Below, in pieces: positions 50,411 to 59,838 of a stretch of DNA of 64,000 nucleotides; position 1 is the stretch's first letter; every line of letters starts with the position of its first letter. Below the pieces are notes generated by a model. It ran no database searches, was not told where the DNA came from, and was given only the letters and a program-made list of their open reading frames with translations. This stretch comes from Trichomonas vaginalis G3 (Eukaryota > Parabasalia > Trichomonadida > Trichomonadidae). Position numbers and translations under genes: made by a program. The DNA lies in contig NC_067204.1 in assembly GCF_026262505.1 (NCBI RefSeq), positions 17,214,165 through 17,278,164 on the forward strand. The letters run 5' to 3'.

Positions 50411-53400
50411 ATAGTTATGTTAGAAAAGTGGTTAGAAAACGTGTTAGATCTAACATGTTAACATAAACATTATTTTTGCTATCTTAAGGAAATTCACGAG
50501 AATTCATGAGTTTTGTGTGTTTTGGACCATGTTAGAAAAGTGGTTAGAAAACGTGTTAGATCTAACATGTTAACATAAACATTATTTTTGCTATCTTAAG
50601 GAAATTCACGAGAATTCATGAGTTTTGTGTGTTTTGGACCATGTTAGAAAAGAGGTTAGAAAACGTGTTAGATCTAACATGTTAACATAAACATTATTTT
50701 TGCTGAATTCAGCACAAAATTCTGAGTAAAATGGCATATGGCATGTGTCAAACCGTTGAGTTTTGTGTGTTTTGGACCATGTTAGAAAAGTGGTTAGAAA
50801 ACGTGTTAGATCTAACATGTTAACATAAACATTATTTTTGCTATCTTAAGGAAATTCACGAGAATTCATGAGTTTTGTGTGTTTTGGACCATGTTAGAAA
50901 AGAGGTTAGAAAACGTGTTAGATCTCACCTCTTCACCTAAACATTATTTTTTCTATCTTAAGGAAATTCACGAGAATTCATGAGTTTTGTGTGTTTTGGA
51001 CCATGTTAGAAAAGAGGTTAGAAAACGTGTTAGATCTAACATGTTAACATAAACATTATTTTTGCTATCTTAAGGAAATTCACGAGAATTCATGAGTTTT
51101 GTGTGTTTTGGACCATGTTAGAAAAGAGGTTAGAAAACGTGTTAGATCTAACATGCTAACATAAACATTATTTTTGCTATCTTAAGGAAATTCACGAGAA
51201 TTCATGAGTTTTGTGTGTTTTGGACCATGTTAGAAAAGAGGTTAGAAAACGTGTTAGATCTAACATGTTAACATAAACATTATTTTTGCTGAATTCAGCA
51301 CAAAATTCTGAGTAAAATGGCATATGGCATGTGTCAAACCGTTGAGTTTTGTGTGTTTTGGACCATGTTAGAAAAGTGGTTAGAAAACGTGTTAGATCTA
51401 ACATGTTAACATAAACATTATTTTTGCTATCTTAAGGAAATTCACGAGAATTCATGAGTTTTGTGTGTTTTGGACCATGTTAGAAAAGAGGTTAGAAAAC
51501 GTGTTAGATCTCACCTCTTCACCTAAACATTATTTTTTCTATCTTAAGGAAATTCACGAGAATTCATGAGTTTTGTGTGTTTTGGACCATGTTAGAAAAG
51601 AGGTTAGAAAACGTGTTAGATCTCACCTCTTCACCTAAACATTATTTTTTCTATCTTAAGGAAATTCACGAGAATTCATGAGTTTTGTGTGTTTTGGACC
51701 ATGTTAGAAAAGAGGTTAGAAAACGTGTTAGATCTAACATGTTAACATAAACATTATTTTTGCTATCTTAAGGAAATTCACGAGAATTCATGAGTTTTGT
51801 GTGTTTTGGACCATGTTAGAAAAGAGGTTAGAAAACGTGTTAGATCTCACCTCTTCACCTAAACATTATTTTTGCTGAATTCAGCACAAAATTCTGAGTA
51901 AAATGGCATATGGCATGTGTCAAACCGTTGAGTTTTGTGTGTTTTGGACCATGTTAGAAAAGTGGTTAGAAAACGTGTTAGATCTAACATGTTAACATAA
52001 ACATTATTTTTGCTATCTTAAGGAAATTCACGAGAATTCATGAGTTTTGTGTGTTTTGGACCATGTTAGAAAAGAGGTTAGAAAACGTGTTAGATCTCAC
52101 CTCTTCACCTAAACATTATTTTTTCTATCTTAAGGAAATTCACGAGAATTCATGAGTTTTGTGTGTTTTGGACCATGTTAGAAAAGAGGTTAGAAAACGT
52201 GTTAGATCTCACCTCTTCACCTAAACATTATTTTTGCTATCTTAAGGAAATTCACGAGAATTCATGAGTTTTGTGTGTTTTGGACCATGTTAGAAAAGAG
52301 GTTAGAAAACGTGTTAGATCTCACCTCTTCACCTAAACATTATTTTTGCTATCTTAAGGAAATTCACGAGAATTCATGAGTTTTGTGTGTTTTGGACCAT
52401 GTTAGAAAAGAGGTTAGAAAACGTGTTAGATCTCACCTCTTCACCTAAACATTATTTTTTCTATCTTAAGGAAATTCACGAGAATTCATGAGTTTTGTGT
52501 GTTTTGGACCATGTTAGAAAAGAGGTTAGAAAACGTGTTAGATCTCACCTCTTCACCTAAACATTATTTTTTCTATCTTAAGGAAATTCACGAGAATTCA
52601 TGAGTTTTGTGTGTTTTGGACCATGTTAGAAAAGAGGTTAGAAAACGTGTTAGATCTCACCTCTTCACCTAAACATTATTTTTGCTATCTTAAGGAAATT
52701 CACGAGAATTCATGAGTTTTGTGTGTTTTGGACCATGTTAGAAAAGAGGTTAGAAAACGTGTTAGATCTCACCTCTTCACCTAAACATTATTTTTTCTAT
52801 CTTAAGGAAATTCACGAGAATTCATGAGTTTTGTGTGTTTTGGACCATGTTAGAAAAGAGGTTAGAAAACGTGTTAGATCTCACCTCTTCACCTAAACAT
52901 TATTTTTTCTATCTTAAGGAAATTCACGAGAATTCATGAGTTTTGTGTGTTTTGGACCATGTTAGAAAAGAGGTTAGAAAACGTGTTAGATCTCACCTCT
53001 TCACCTAAACATTATTTTTTCTATCTTAAGGAAATTCACGAGAATTCATGAGTTTTGTGTGTTTTGGACCATGTTAGAAAAGAGGTTAGAAAACGTGTTA
53101 GATCTCACCTCTTCACCTAAACATTATTTTTGCTATCTTAAGGAAATTCACGAGAATTCATGAGTTTTGTGTGTTTTGGACCATGTTAGAAAAGAGGTTA
53201 GAAAACGTGTTAGATCTAACATGCTAACATAAACATTATTTTTTCTATCTTAAGGAAATTCACGAGAATTCATGAGTTTTGTGTGTTTTGGACCATGTTA
53301 GAAAAGAGGTTAGAAAACGTGTTAGATCTAACATGCTAACATAAACATTATTTTTGCTATCTTAAGGAAATTCACGAGAATTCATGAGTTTTGTGTGTTT

Positions 53401-53465
53401 TGGACCATGTTAGAAAAGAGGTTAGAAAACGTGTTAGATCTAACATGCTAACATAAACTTTATTT
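50411..53465. repeat. Array of about 27 promoter/operator-like 112-bp units
   Basis: Units of exactly 112 bp (for example 52461, 52573, 52685). Each has TTAAGGAAATTC, a CATGAGTTTTG stretch, GTTAGAAAAGNGGTTAGAAAAC and the palindromic centre GTGTTAGATCTAACA, or its variant ending AGATCTCACCTCTTCACC. Read on the minus strand, the unit is the same sequence as the upstream region of the genes at 48430, 49496 and 53566. About one third of the units carry the AACATGTTAAC version and the rest the CACC version. Three longer 138-bp units near the left contain TGAATTCAGC. No spacers exist between units. It behaves as a multi-site binding array; function is inferred. Confidence 0.9.
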
Positions 53466-53565
53466 TTATTGAATTCAGCACAAATTTCATGAATTTCCTT
53501 AAGATAGAAAAAATAAAGTTAGTTTTATTTTTATTTATTTTTTTATTTTGTATGTAAAGACAGAT
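53466..53565 (+). promoter_or_regulatory. Leader of the second KilA-N gene
   Basis: TTTCCTTAAGATAG, AATAAAGTTAGTTTT, a T-rich tract and TTTGTATGTAA match the leader of the gene at 48430 almost base for base. It is joined directly to the last unit of the array through a GAATTCAGC segment. Confidence 0.6.
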
Positions 53566-54459
53566 ATGTCAACAACAGAGAACACAACAACAGTTATAGT
53601 CCATGAAGCTATAAATGAAGAATATGAGTACATACAGTTTAACAAACAACTCCGTCTCATTTGTTCGGTCAAAGACGATATGTACCAAATGCAAAGTATT
53701 TTGACAGCATGTTTTGCTCCAGATACTAAGAAACCACAAGACTGGTTTAGGAACCAAAGCACACAAGAACTTTTGAGCGAAGCACAGCGAGACATACTTT
53801 TTTCTGAAAACAGTGAAGAACAGCGAGTAAGTAAAAAACCGCAGTCGCCAAAACTCTATGAAAACAGTGAAGAACAGCGAGTAAGTAAAAAACCACAGTC
53901 GCCAAAACTCTATGAAAATCGTGAAAAATTGCCAAACGGTTTGAGAGGATATTATGTACATAGACTTCTTGTAAATGCTGTTGCAATGTGGGCTTCGCCT
54001 CGTTATGCTTGGTATATTTACAGACTTCTTGACGAAATTCATAGACAAGAACGTGAAGAGATGGAAAACAAGCTTGAAGCAAAAGACAAAAGCATTCAGA
54101 AAAGAATACCACGTTCGGTACCAAAAGGAAAGGAAAAGAACTATAAGTATATGATTTATACTGAAGAGATGGAAAATGAAGAAGATAAAGATATGGTTAT
54201 GTTGCATTTAGTCAGAAGAAACAACAAAAGCTTTTACGACCTTGCTAAGATTTACAAATCTGACAGAAATTGGTTCTATCGCGAAAACTTACCGATTTCA
54301 ATGACCCCAAATGAAGATGTGAAACAAATAGTTCAAGATACGTTACCTCAAACACACTATGATATGAAAGGTTGTACAATACTTACCTTCAAAGAAGATT
54401 TGCCATTGTTAAAGGAAAAAATAACAGAGTATTTTGACAACTTCAAACAAGTAGAGTAA
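53566..54459 (+). CDS. Element part: KilA-N domain protein with internal duplication
   Basis: A whole 297-residue frame from the ATG at 53566. Residues about 20-165 form a KilA-N domain (FNKQLRLICSVKDDMYQM, KPQDWFRNQSTQELL, then LRGYYVHRLLVNAVAMWASP and YIYRLLDE). An 18-residue stretch (NSEEQRVSKKPQSPKLYE) is repeated twice inside the domain, from a 54-bp tandem duplication. After a charged helix comes a C-terminal module (KYMIYTEEME, MLHLVRRNN, FYRENLPISMTPN) of the kind that follows KilA-N in poxvirus/baculovirus-type proteins (DUF3627-like, tentative). It stands right of the array and shares its leader with the other genes of the cluster. Confidence 0.85.
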   Translation: MSTTENTTTVIVHEAINEEYEYIQFNKQLRLICSVKDDMYQMQSILTACFAPDTKKPQDWFRNQSTQELLSEAQRDILFSENSEEQRVSKKPQSPKLYENSEEQRVSKKPQSPKLYENREKLPNGLRGYYVHRLLVNAVAMWASPRYAWYIYRLLDEIHRQEREEMENKLEAKDKSIQKRIPRSVPKGKEKNYKYMIYTEEMENEEDKDMVMLHLVRRNNKSFYDLAKIYKSDRNWFYRENLPISMTPNEDVKQIVQDTLPQTHYDMKGCTILTFKEDLPLLKEKITEYFDNFKQVE

Positions 54460-54491
54460 ATTGCACTCTTTATTTTTACGCTTGACTTCAG

Positions 54492-54905
54492 ATGGCTCAA
54501 GTAGCTCAATTAGGTAAATTGCCTCGTCAAATCCTTCTGGCATTCCGAGTCCTTCCATCCGACAGGAAAATATTTTCCCGACAACTGGAAAAAATTTTCC
54601 TTCCGACAGGAAGAACTCTTCCATCCGACAGGAAAATATTTTCCTTCCGACAGGAAGAACTCTTCCAGTTGTCCGTCCGTAAACCATTCAAATTTTCGAA
54701 AATTGAGAACTTTTTGGTCGAACTTCAGAAAAAGTTTTTCCTTCCGACAGGAAAAGTTTTTCCATCCGACAGGAAAAAATTTTCCTTCCGACAGGAAAAG
54801 TTTTTCCTTCCGACAGGACACAAACGGATGACTGACGTTCCTCTTCCTGAATGCCTTCCAAAGCCAGAAGAACCGACAGCCCCAGCACCACAACAGACTT
54901 ACTAA
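54492..54905 (+). CDS. Element part: repeat-derived open frame
   Basis: A 137-codon frame starting MAQVAQLGKLPRQILL. Its centre is made by the short DNA repeat CCGACAGGAA, giving SDRKIFSFRQE-like units, and its end is Pro-rich (LPECLPKPEEPTAPAPQ). The ends look like a normal small protein, the middle like a repeat expansion. The opposite strand is also open because the repeat is nearly palindromic. Confidence 0.35.
   Translation: MAQVAQLGKLPRQILLAFRVLPSDRKIFSRQLEKIFLPTGRTLPSDRKIFSFRQEELFQLSVRKPFKFSKIENFLVELQKKFFLPTGKVFPSDRKKFSFRQEKFFLPTGHKRMTDVPLPECLPKPEEPTAPAPQQTY
54545..54825. repeat. Cluster of CCGACAGGAA hairpin repeats
   Basis: About nine copies of CCGACAGGAA, spaced by 20-30 bp and flanked by TTTTCC or GGAAAA so that neighbours can pair (for example GGAAAATATTTTCC). 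The pattern is distinct from the 112-bp array. Confidence 0.75.
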
Positions 54906-54934
54906 GACTAAACACTTAGATTTTTCAAGCTTGA

Positions 54935-55799
54935 CTTTTTACAATTTGAACTTTGTTCGCGTAGATATGAATTCTGAAAGAAGTATGAGGGTCTTGTATG
55001 ACTTTGTACTTCTCCCATAGTTCATGTCTGTCAAACTTACCTGCCATGGACTCTTTCATAAGTTCCATGAAATCGTCTTCGGACAATCCGGGAAAAGTAT
55101 TATGTCAGTAAGTATTCTTTTAACATCCTTACTTAAACTCTTTGCTGTCTGTACACATATTACGACTGAGATGTTAAAGTGTCTGAGCTTCTTAAGAATT
55201 CGACACATATCTTGTTCTCTGTTCTTTAACAAAGGATGAGAAGCAAAGTCATCTAAGATAAGAAGACATCTATGAGGGTAAGTCTTCCAATCGTAAGATT
55301 GCAATTTCTTCGAAATGTATTCTATCTCTTTCTGTTTGTTTCTGAAGTGTTTCTTCTCTAATATTCTCTGCATTTCCTCATTTGGGTCTTTAAACTTAGA
55401 ATTTATATACTCATTTATAGCATTATACTTCAAAACTCTTCTTTGGTACTTCTTTATCCAATCTAACAACTCAGTATCCTTTATACATACTAACTTAGAC
55501 TTCTTTATAATATCTTTGAACGAATTGACGGTTTGGTCAAATTGACCAGAAGTACTACAAATAACAACTAACTCATAGAATGGGTTCTTCTCATCTAGTT
55601 CTTGTTGTTGTGCAGCCATTTTAAGATAAGTGAAAGTCTTACCCGACCCAGGTGGTGCAATTAGACCTGTTATACCATTCTGAGCAAATAAGAACTTGTC
55701 ATGTATAGGCTTTATCTGAGCATTTTCTAACTTCACCTTGTTCTTATTTAAAACATTCTCAAATTTCTTGTCAATGTCAGCAAACTTTTTTTCTAACAT
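54935..55799 (-). pseudogene. Element part: A32-like genome-packaging ATPase
   Basis: The DNA-packaging ATPase of the FtsK/HerA A32 type found in Maverick/Polinton elements, virophages and large DNA viruses. From the ATG at 55799, Walker A is APPGSGKT (residues 48-55), Walker B is CLLILDDFAS (about 178-187) and a Gln sensor follows (VVICVQTAK). The ATG at 55799 is preferred over an upstream one because the gene at 55836 diverges from there with 36 bp between. Most of it is well kept; the 3' part looks disturbed. Confidence 0.85.
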
Positions 55800-55835
55800 A
55801 TTTTTAGAAAAATTAAAATTTTTATCTTTTAGAAA

Positions 55836-56285
55836 ATGTCTAGCGATTTCGCTATCTATATTCGAGACAAGCTTTTCGACAGCAAAACATCTGTCGACCA
55901 TAAAATCTTACATAGTGTAAACAAGAAAGGTGAATTTGTTCTAAAGTTCTGTTTCTGGGAATATGACAAGAACCATAAAACATTAAGCAGAGCAGTCTTA
56001 AAATTTGTCAATGACAGACTTGTTGACAGAGATGACGCCGATTGGAAAGATGAAGTCCAACAAAAGTTCTTAGAATGCAAAGAAGACACATGCGCTGTTC
56101 TTGAAGATGAAATAGAAAACAGAATAGAAGAGCTATTAAAGGACAAAGAACTTTTACATAAATATGGTTGCGCCAAATTTGACATAACTCCACCAGAAAA
56201 GAAGAAGAAAGAAAAGAAAGAGAAAAAAGTAGAAGAGAAGAAAGAACCTGAACCAGTTCCAGAGAAAAAGAAATTTGACATGTAA
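55836..56285 (+). CDS. Element part: 149-residue protein with Lys/Glu-rich tail
   Basis: A whole frame from the ATG at 55836. The first 110 residues are a compact alpha/beta pattern (SSDFAIYIRDKLFD, VLKFCFWEYDKNHKTL) without a known family, and the last 40 are a Lys/Glu/Pro tail (EKKKKEKKEKKVEEKKEPEP). It is divergent from the packaging ATPase and convergent with the next gene. A DNA-binding or scaffolding role is only a guess. Confidence 0.6.
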   Translation: MSSDFAIYIRDKLFDSKTSVDHKILHSVNKKGEFVLKFCFWEYDKNHKTLSRAVLKFVNDRLVDRDDADWKDEVQQKFLECKEDTCAVLEDEIENRIEELLKDKELLHKYGCAKFDITPPEKKKKEKKEKKVEEKKEPEPVPEKKKFDM

Positions 56286-56301
56286 AAATAAAATTTTATT
56301 T

Positions 56302-56721
56302 TTAGAACATTTCTGGGTCAATGTCAATGTTCTCTTCCTCTTTAGGAGTAAACACCGGCTTAGACTCTAAAATCTTTTTACCCAATTTACCTTGAACTTC
56401 TACAACTTTAGACTCATAATATTCATAGTCGTCTGCTTTCTTTGGTTCATAAGGTATAACAAGTTTGTATGCTTTGCCTTCTTTAAGGTTTGAGAACCTT
56501 CTGTCAAAACTTTCTTTGACTGTTAACAAACCTTCTATGTCTAAGTCTTCAAATTTCGCACCATTTTTAGTCACAATAGCAAACTTAACTGGTTCGATGT
56601 TCCAAACTTTGCTGAATGAAGACTTTTCAAAATGGTAGAAGTAAACATTCAAATATGTGAATGGGTCTAGTTCTTCTTTAAGTCCTGACATGTACTTGTT
56701 TACTGAGATGAATTTCGTCAT
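56302..56721 (-). CDS. Element part: 139-residue unknown protein
   Basis: A whole frame from the ATG at 56721 with a beta-rich pattern (YLNVYFYHFEKSS, VKFAIVTKNGAKF, YKLVIPYEP) and an acidic C-terminal tail (EEENIDIDPEMF). Size, beta content and acidic tail recall single-stranded DNA-binding proteins, but there is no motif proof. It lies between the ATPase cluster and the helicase, on the helicase strand with 36 bp between, so replication is a plausible context. Confidence 0.5.
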   Translation of the reverse strand: MTKFISVNKYMSGLKEELDPFTYLNVYFYHFEKSSFSKVWNIEPVKFAIVTKNGAKFEDLDIEGLLTVKESFDRRFSNLKEGKAYKLVIPYEPKKADDYEYYESKVVEVQGKLGKKILESKPVFTPKEEENIDIDPEMF

Positions 56722-56757
56722 CTTTTCTATCGGATAAAAAAATATTTTTTTTAAAAT

Positions 56758-57993
56758 TTACTCAGAAAAATTTTTCTTTGTATATACACCATTCTGTACG
56801 TCTAAAAGACTTTTGACATTTGCCAAGAATGTTCGTTTAGAAGCTGCCATATAACCATATTCTTGACAATATTGTTTATATTCATCATATAAAGACTTTT
56901 CATCTAATGACACAAAGTCAGTTTCATCTATGAACAGTTCATATACACTCTTGTTTGCTTCTAACAATGTTTGTCTCTCTTCGGTATGTGGAATTTGTCT
57001 TGGATTGAACTTAGAAATATCTAATGTCATGAAATATGAGAACAAGTGGTTGTAAAAGTCAGATGTCAAAGTTTCTGCTAAGTCGTCAAAATATTCTGTA
57101 TCTTGCATATGAGAATCTGACGTTCTGACAACTACATATCTTCTGTCAGAACTTTCTAACTTCATCGGAACAACATTGTTTGAAACCATAATGAAGTTTG
57201 CAACATTTTCACAAACTCTTTGGTCTTTATACTTTCTTTCAACAACTCCAACTTTGTCTGTTATAAGACTCTTCAAAGCATCTGAGTTCAAAACTTTTGT
57301 TGTATCTATACTTTGAAGTTCATTGCAAACTATAAGTTTCATATTCTCAATAGAAGAGTTAAATTTACCGCAGATGTTTTCTAAGTTTGTCATATTAGGG
57401 TTCGAATAACCTTCTAACAGTTTGCATAAGATATCTGTAAAGAAAGTATTCTTACCTGTTCCTTGTTTTCCAATTATAATGAGAGCAGTTTCATTTTTAG
57501 CACTTGGATGTTGTAAGATGTTTGCAAACCAACATAAGATATACTCATAAACCTTTTCGTTTCCATTGCATATAATTTCTTTGACATGGTCTAACCAAGC
57601 TTCTATAATATTTTCTTTCCATTCTACTTGTTCGTATTTATATCCAGTGAAGATAGAATAGAAGTTTGGAGAAGGTGTATAAAACTTTATACCACGAACT
57701 GAAAAATCTTCAAGTTTTGACAATAAGATATCCCAAGCATCTAACATCTTCATGCCAACTTGTACGATTTTTATTTTCTTAAGTTTCTGTCTACATTCTT
57801 GTTCTGAAACTATTGTTGCTCTTGGTTTGTTAAAGACAACATCCCATTCTTTCATGACATAACATTCTGGGGCAGAGTCAACATAAATGACTAAACGTTT
57901 CAAATTCTCGACTGCTTTGTTATAGTCTCGAAATGGACACATATTTCTGAATGCTTGGAAGTCATAAAAATCTGAAACATCTATTCTGTACAT
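56758..57993 (-). CDS. Element part: superfamily 3 helicase
   Basis: A whole 411-residue frame from the ATG at 57993. A helical region (YILCWFANILQHPSAK, about 150-166) leads into Walker A GKQGTGKN (175-182), Walker B IVCNE (221-225), motif C MVSNN (269-273) and an Arg finger region DRRY (283-286). This is the D5/virophage-type SF3 helicase module, which unwinds DNA at viral origins. The first 130 residues are not a recognised primase. Classical Mavericks rely on PolB and usually lack this helicase; virophages and Polinton-like viruses often have it. No breaks are visible here. Confidence 0.9.
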   Translation of the reverse strand: MYRIDVSDFYDFQAFRNMCPFRDYNKAVENLKRLVIYVDSAPECYVMKEWDVVFNKPRATIVSEQECRQKLKKIKIVQVGMKMLDAWDILLSKLEDFSVRGIKFYTPSPNFYSIFTGYKYEQVEWKENIIEAWLDHVKEIICNGNEKVYEYILCWFANILQHPSAKNETALIIIGKQGTGKNTFFTDILCKLLEGYSNPNMTNLENICGKFNSSIENMKLIVCNELQSIDTTKVLNSDALKSLITDKVGVVERKYKDQRVCENVANFIMVSNNVVPMKLESSDRRYVVVRTSDSHMQDTEYFDDLAETLTSDFYNHLFSYFMTLDISKFNPRQIPHTEERQTLLEANKSVYELFIDETDFVSLDEKSLYDEYKQYCQEYGYMAASKRTFLANVKSLLDVQNGVYTKKNFSE

Positions 57994-58023
57994 TTTTATA
58001 AAAATAAAAAAAATATTATTTTT

Positions 58024-58702
58024 TTATTCTTGACTTTGTTGTTCCATTTGTTGCATTTGTTGTTCTTGAGCTATTTGTTGTTGAAGTTGTTCTTGTAATA
58101 CAATACTTTCACCAGTTGCATCTTCCAATTCGAAACTTTCTGCCGTCATTGACAAATACATAGGACATAAAAGTTTTACAGGAACAAAGTTTGCGTCAAC
58201 TAATGTCAACGTTATACTTGCCAAAGTGTTTGAGTTCACTAAGGTTGAAAATTCTGCATTCGAATGAACAATAGGCAAACCAGCAGAGAAAGTATTGTTT
58301 ATACGCATAAGTATCTTTTGGTCATAATAGTTTCTGTCGACATTCGAATAACACTTTGAACCTAAGTTTGAAACAATATATAAGATTGGTGTGCTTAAAG
58401 TCAATGGAATAGACATTCCTTGTATGACACCTTTTCCTGTTATAGGAAACTGTTGGTAGTAAAACCAGAAATAAGTTTTTGTATTATAGCTCATATCGTT
58501 TATAGTAAACTCAGTCGGACATCCAAACATAATGAAACCTGCTCTAGTTGCAGCACATGTTACACCCGTACTTAAAGTATTAAATAAGTCAACAAAACCT
58601 GTTGGTGGTATATTGAGTAAGTATCTTCAAGGAGTATTTTTTACCATTCACAACAATAAAGTCTTCTGGTGTCAAAAGAGCAAAACAGGCTTTAGTCGTC
58701 AT
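58024..58702 (-). pseudogene. Element part: minor capsid (penton) protein, broken
   Basis: A beta-rich single jelly-roll type protein. The segment NTLASITLTLVDANFVPVKL followed by YLSMTAE matches the usual end of Polinton/virophage minor capsid proteins (a DxxG-like turn, then a final strand). The tail is Gln-rich (LQQQIAQEQQMQQMEQ). It would form the five-fold vertices of the capsid. It looks broken about once and lies next to the other structural genes on the same strand. Confidence 0.6.
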
Positions 58703-58838
58703 TGTGTTTAAGGTTAGTTTACAATATCGTCCTTGAGGACTTTGTAAGTTTGTTGTTATAGAATTATATGACTCAGGGTTTTTAGTCGTAATAGTATATA
58801 ACCATTATGTCTTCTGCCATTTACTTAGCAAATAAACT

Positions 58839-59401
58839 TTAATGAAATGTTGTGGTCGTCAAATATTTTTTGACGTCTGGGAAACTATACTTTAAGTTCA
58901 ACGTTTCACCTCCTTTCATAACGTATATCTTGTCAATGACATTATATGAAACACCACAGCAACTAATGTCGGGTTCTATTTCTTTGATGTTTATATCGTC
59001 TGCCTCTGTCAAAAGTTTCAATAGTTCTTTCAAAACTTCATGAGGTGCAATGACATATGAGTTCACTTTTACAGGGTTGTGTTCGACCAAGTTTAACATT
59101 ATACTTAAAGCTTGACAAATCTTCTCTGAGTTTGAAGTTTGTCTTTCAGTTGTTGGTAGTCGTTTCGAATATCTGCAACAGAACTTAAGTCTCTGGTAAC
59201 TTCAGGATATGTTGGTTCTTTTACAGGAACAATTGTTATACCATCTTCGTCTTCGTATGGTTTCCCACTTCAACATCTCTGTCTTTGACATTGACAATAA
59301 CACTTTGACTGTTTGTTTGAGTTGGTGAATTTAACTTCACATCTGCCACCGCCATTAAACCTTTTGAAACACTTACGCTTCTATTTTTCGGAAATGACAT
59401 T
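58839..59401 (-). pseudogene. Element part: small unknown protein, broken
   Basis: The start MSFPKNRSVSVSKGLMAVAD is clean and faces the divergent gene at 59419 with a 17-bp spacer. The carboxy part (LLKLLTEADDINIKEIEP, DKIYVMKGGETLNL) looks globular. The middle is disturbed. No family recognised; its place between minor and major capsid genes suggests a capsid-associated role. Confidence 0.4.
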
Positions 59402-59418
59402 TTACTTAGAATAAAAAG

Positions 59419-59838
59419 ATGGACGTATTCGGATATCTTATTGAATTGAAGCAGAACAAAGTTTATACTCACAAACAATACAAATACATTGACAGAATAG
59501 TTCTTTACACAAACAATGGAAAATGTTATAGAATAGCAGTCTTTGCTGAACCTAAATATTTTCATAAAGCAAAGAAAGTTGGTATAACTGAAATGGTGAA
59601 AGTTCTTGAAGCAGACAAAAATATAACTTCAAAACTGACCGATATTACTAAAGGAAAGTTTATAATACAGTATTATGTCAAAACTGGCGTACTGTCAATA
59701 TTTGACGGAGAGAAGTCAGTTCAAGAACAACTTACTGACCTGCTGCCAAAATCTGCTCGATGGAAGCTGTCGTTATGCCAATCTGAGGAGCCCCAGCAGG
59801 TTTCATCGAACGAATCTTCAAAAGAGCATCTTCCGTGA
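59419..59838 (+). CDS. Element part: 139-residue unknown protein
   Basis: Frame from the ATG at 59419 with a compact beta-rich start (MDVFGYLIELKQNKVYTHK, RIVLYTNNGKCYRIAVFAE) and a helical middle (MVKVLEADKNITSKLTDI). The last 35 codons overlap the 3' end of the major capsid gene on the other strand, where the sequence is constrained by that gene; the natural end of this protein may be different. No family recognised. Confidence 0.5.
   Translation: MDVFGYLIELKQNKVYTHKQYKYIDRIVLYTNNGKCYRIAVFAEPKYFHKAKKVGITEMVKVLEADKNITSKLTDITKGKFIIQYYVKTGVLSIFDGEKSVQEQLTDLLPKSARWKLSLCQSEEPQQVSSNESSKEHLP

Noticed and set aside
50411-53465. CRISPR-like array
   Set aside because: The whole 112-bp unit is repeated with no unique spacers, and no cas genes are present in this eukaryotic DNA.
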